This document shows, in pieces, positions 63,876 to 64,000 of a stretch of DNA of 64,000 bases (its first letter is position 1; each line of letters begins with the position of its first letter). This stretch comes from Corynebacterium sp. 74A. GTDB taxonomy: Bacteria; Actinomycetota; Actinomycetes; Mycobacteriales; Mycobacteriaceae. The notes under the pieces were generated by a model. That model saw only the letters and a list, made by a program, of their open reading frames with translations. It was not told the DNA's origin and searched no databases. A program made the position numbers and the translations under genes. The DNA lies in assembly GCF_008930665.1 (NCBI RefSeq), contig NZ_PQMG01000002.1:395145-459144 (forward strand), read 5' to 3'.

Positions 63876-64000
63876 GCCAATTGCAACCCCCGAGGTCTAC
63901 AACGAGATGCTGACCAAGGCCAAGGAGGGCGGCTTCGCCTACCCGGCCATCAACTGCACCTCTTCCGAGACCATCAACGCCGCGCTCAAGGGCTTCGCTG
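63876..64000 (+). CDS. fba: Fructose-bisphosphate aldolase, class II (5' end only)
   Basis: The first 41 full codons are in the window, MPIATPEVYNEMLTKAKEGG and on to NCTSSETINAALKGFA. This is the exact start pattern of the corynebacterial housekeeping class II aldolase used in glycolysis and gluconeogenesis. AAGGAGAG precedes the ATG at good distance. GC content and codon use return to the native style at this gene. Catalytic residues lie beyond the window. A second, shorter class II aldolase lies 6 kb upstream in the island. Confidence 0.93.

Overview
The window looks like chromosomal DNA of a Corynebacterium. It is GC-rich, carries the corynebacterial neighbourhoods dnaX-ybaB-recR / gatD-murT / leuA / lysC, msrA-sodA and tadA-tyrA, has galactan-export and galactofuranosyltransferase genes (wzm, wzt, glfT1) that point to an arabinogalactan wall, and encodes Lsr2, a class E sortase and several actinobacterial DUF families. 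The species cannot be fixed from this sequence. No phage, transposase, CRISPR array or rRNA was seen.

Layout. 1-6.1 kb: DUF5926 fragment, glycerophosphodiesterase, ldh, HAD and PAP2 phosphatases, convergent msrA, divergent sodA, secreted SGNH hydrolase. 6.2-21 kb: amino-acid and replication core with lysC, a DMT transporter, leuA behind a Leu-codon leader peptide, an Nramp-like transporter, a degenerate DnaQ-like protein, murT-gatD, recR, ybaB, dnaX, a hexose-6-phosphate epimerase and asd. asd is separated from lysC by about 12 kb. 21-26 kb: a LysR/MFS divergent pair, then an 868-residue protein joining a polytopic membrane domain, a cupredoxin and a copper nitrite reductase. 26-36 kb: DUF6474, lsr2, lipoprotein, sortase E with a 50-residue partner, a YidC-family insertase, a TetR regulator, stress proteins and tadA/tyrA. 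36-42 kb: DASS carboxylate transporter and a PTS operon (licT-like antiterminator, GlcNAc/glucose-type EIICB, EIIA) behind a candidate RAT site. 42-54.8 kb: GDPD lipoprotein, MFS, tRNAs, pat, quinone oxidoreductase, a degenerate class V aminotransferase fold, wzm-wzt-glfT1-gtrA and small conserved unknowns.

55.2-63.2 kb is a sugar-utilisation island of visibly lower GC and different codon habit, placed just upstream of the housekeeping fba. Two divergent groups, (nagA) aldolase-pfkB-SIS on minus and EIIA-EIIB-EIIC-SIS on plus, assemble a complete amino-sugar pathway of the GalNAc/tagatose type, but fed by an ascorbate(Ula)-family PTS instead of the mannose-family PTS usual for GalNAc. The divergent promoter region carries 10-bp-periodic heptamer repeats that look like operators.

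A short dispersed repeat with core GGCGTCGATAAGCG occurs ten times (plus two one-mismatch copies) across 2.8-53.8 kb, in both orientations and enriched between genes. It is absent from the island. Its function is unknown to me and it is the most unexplained signal here.
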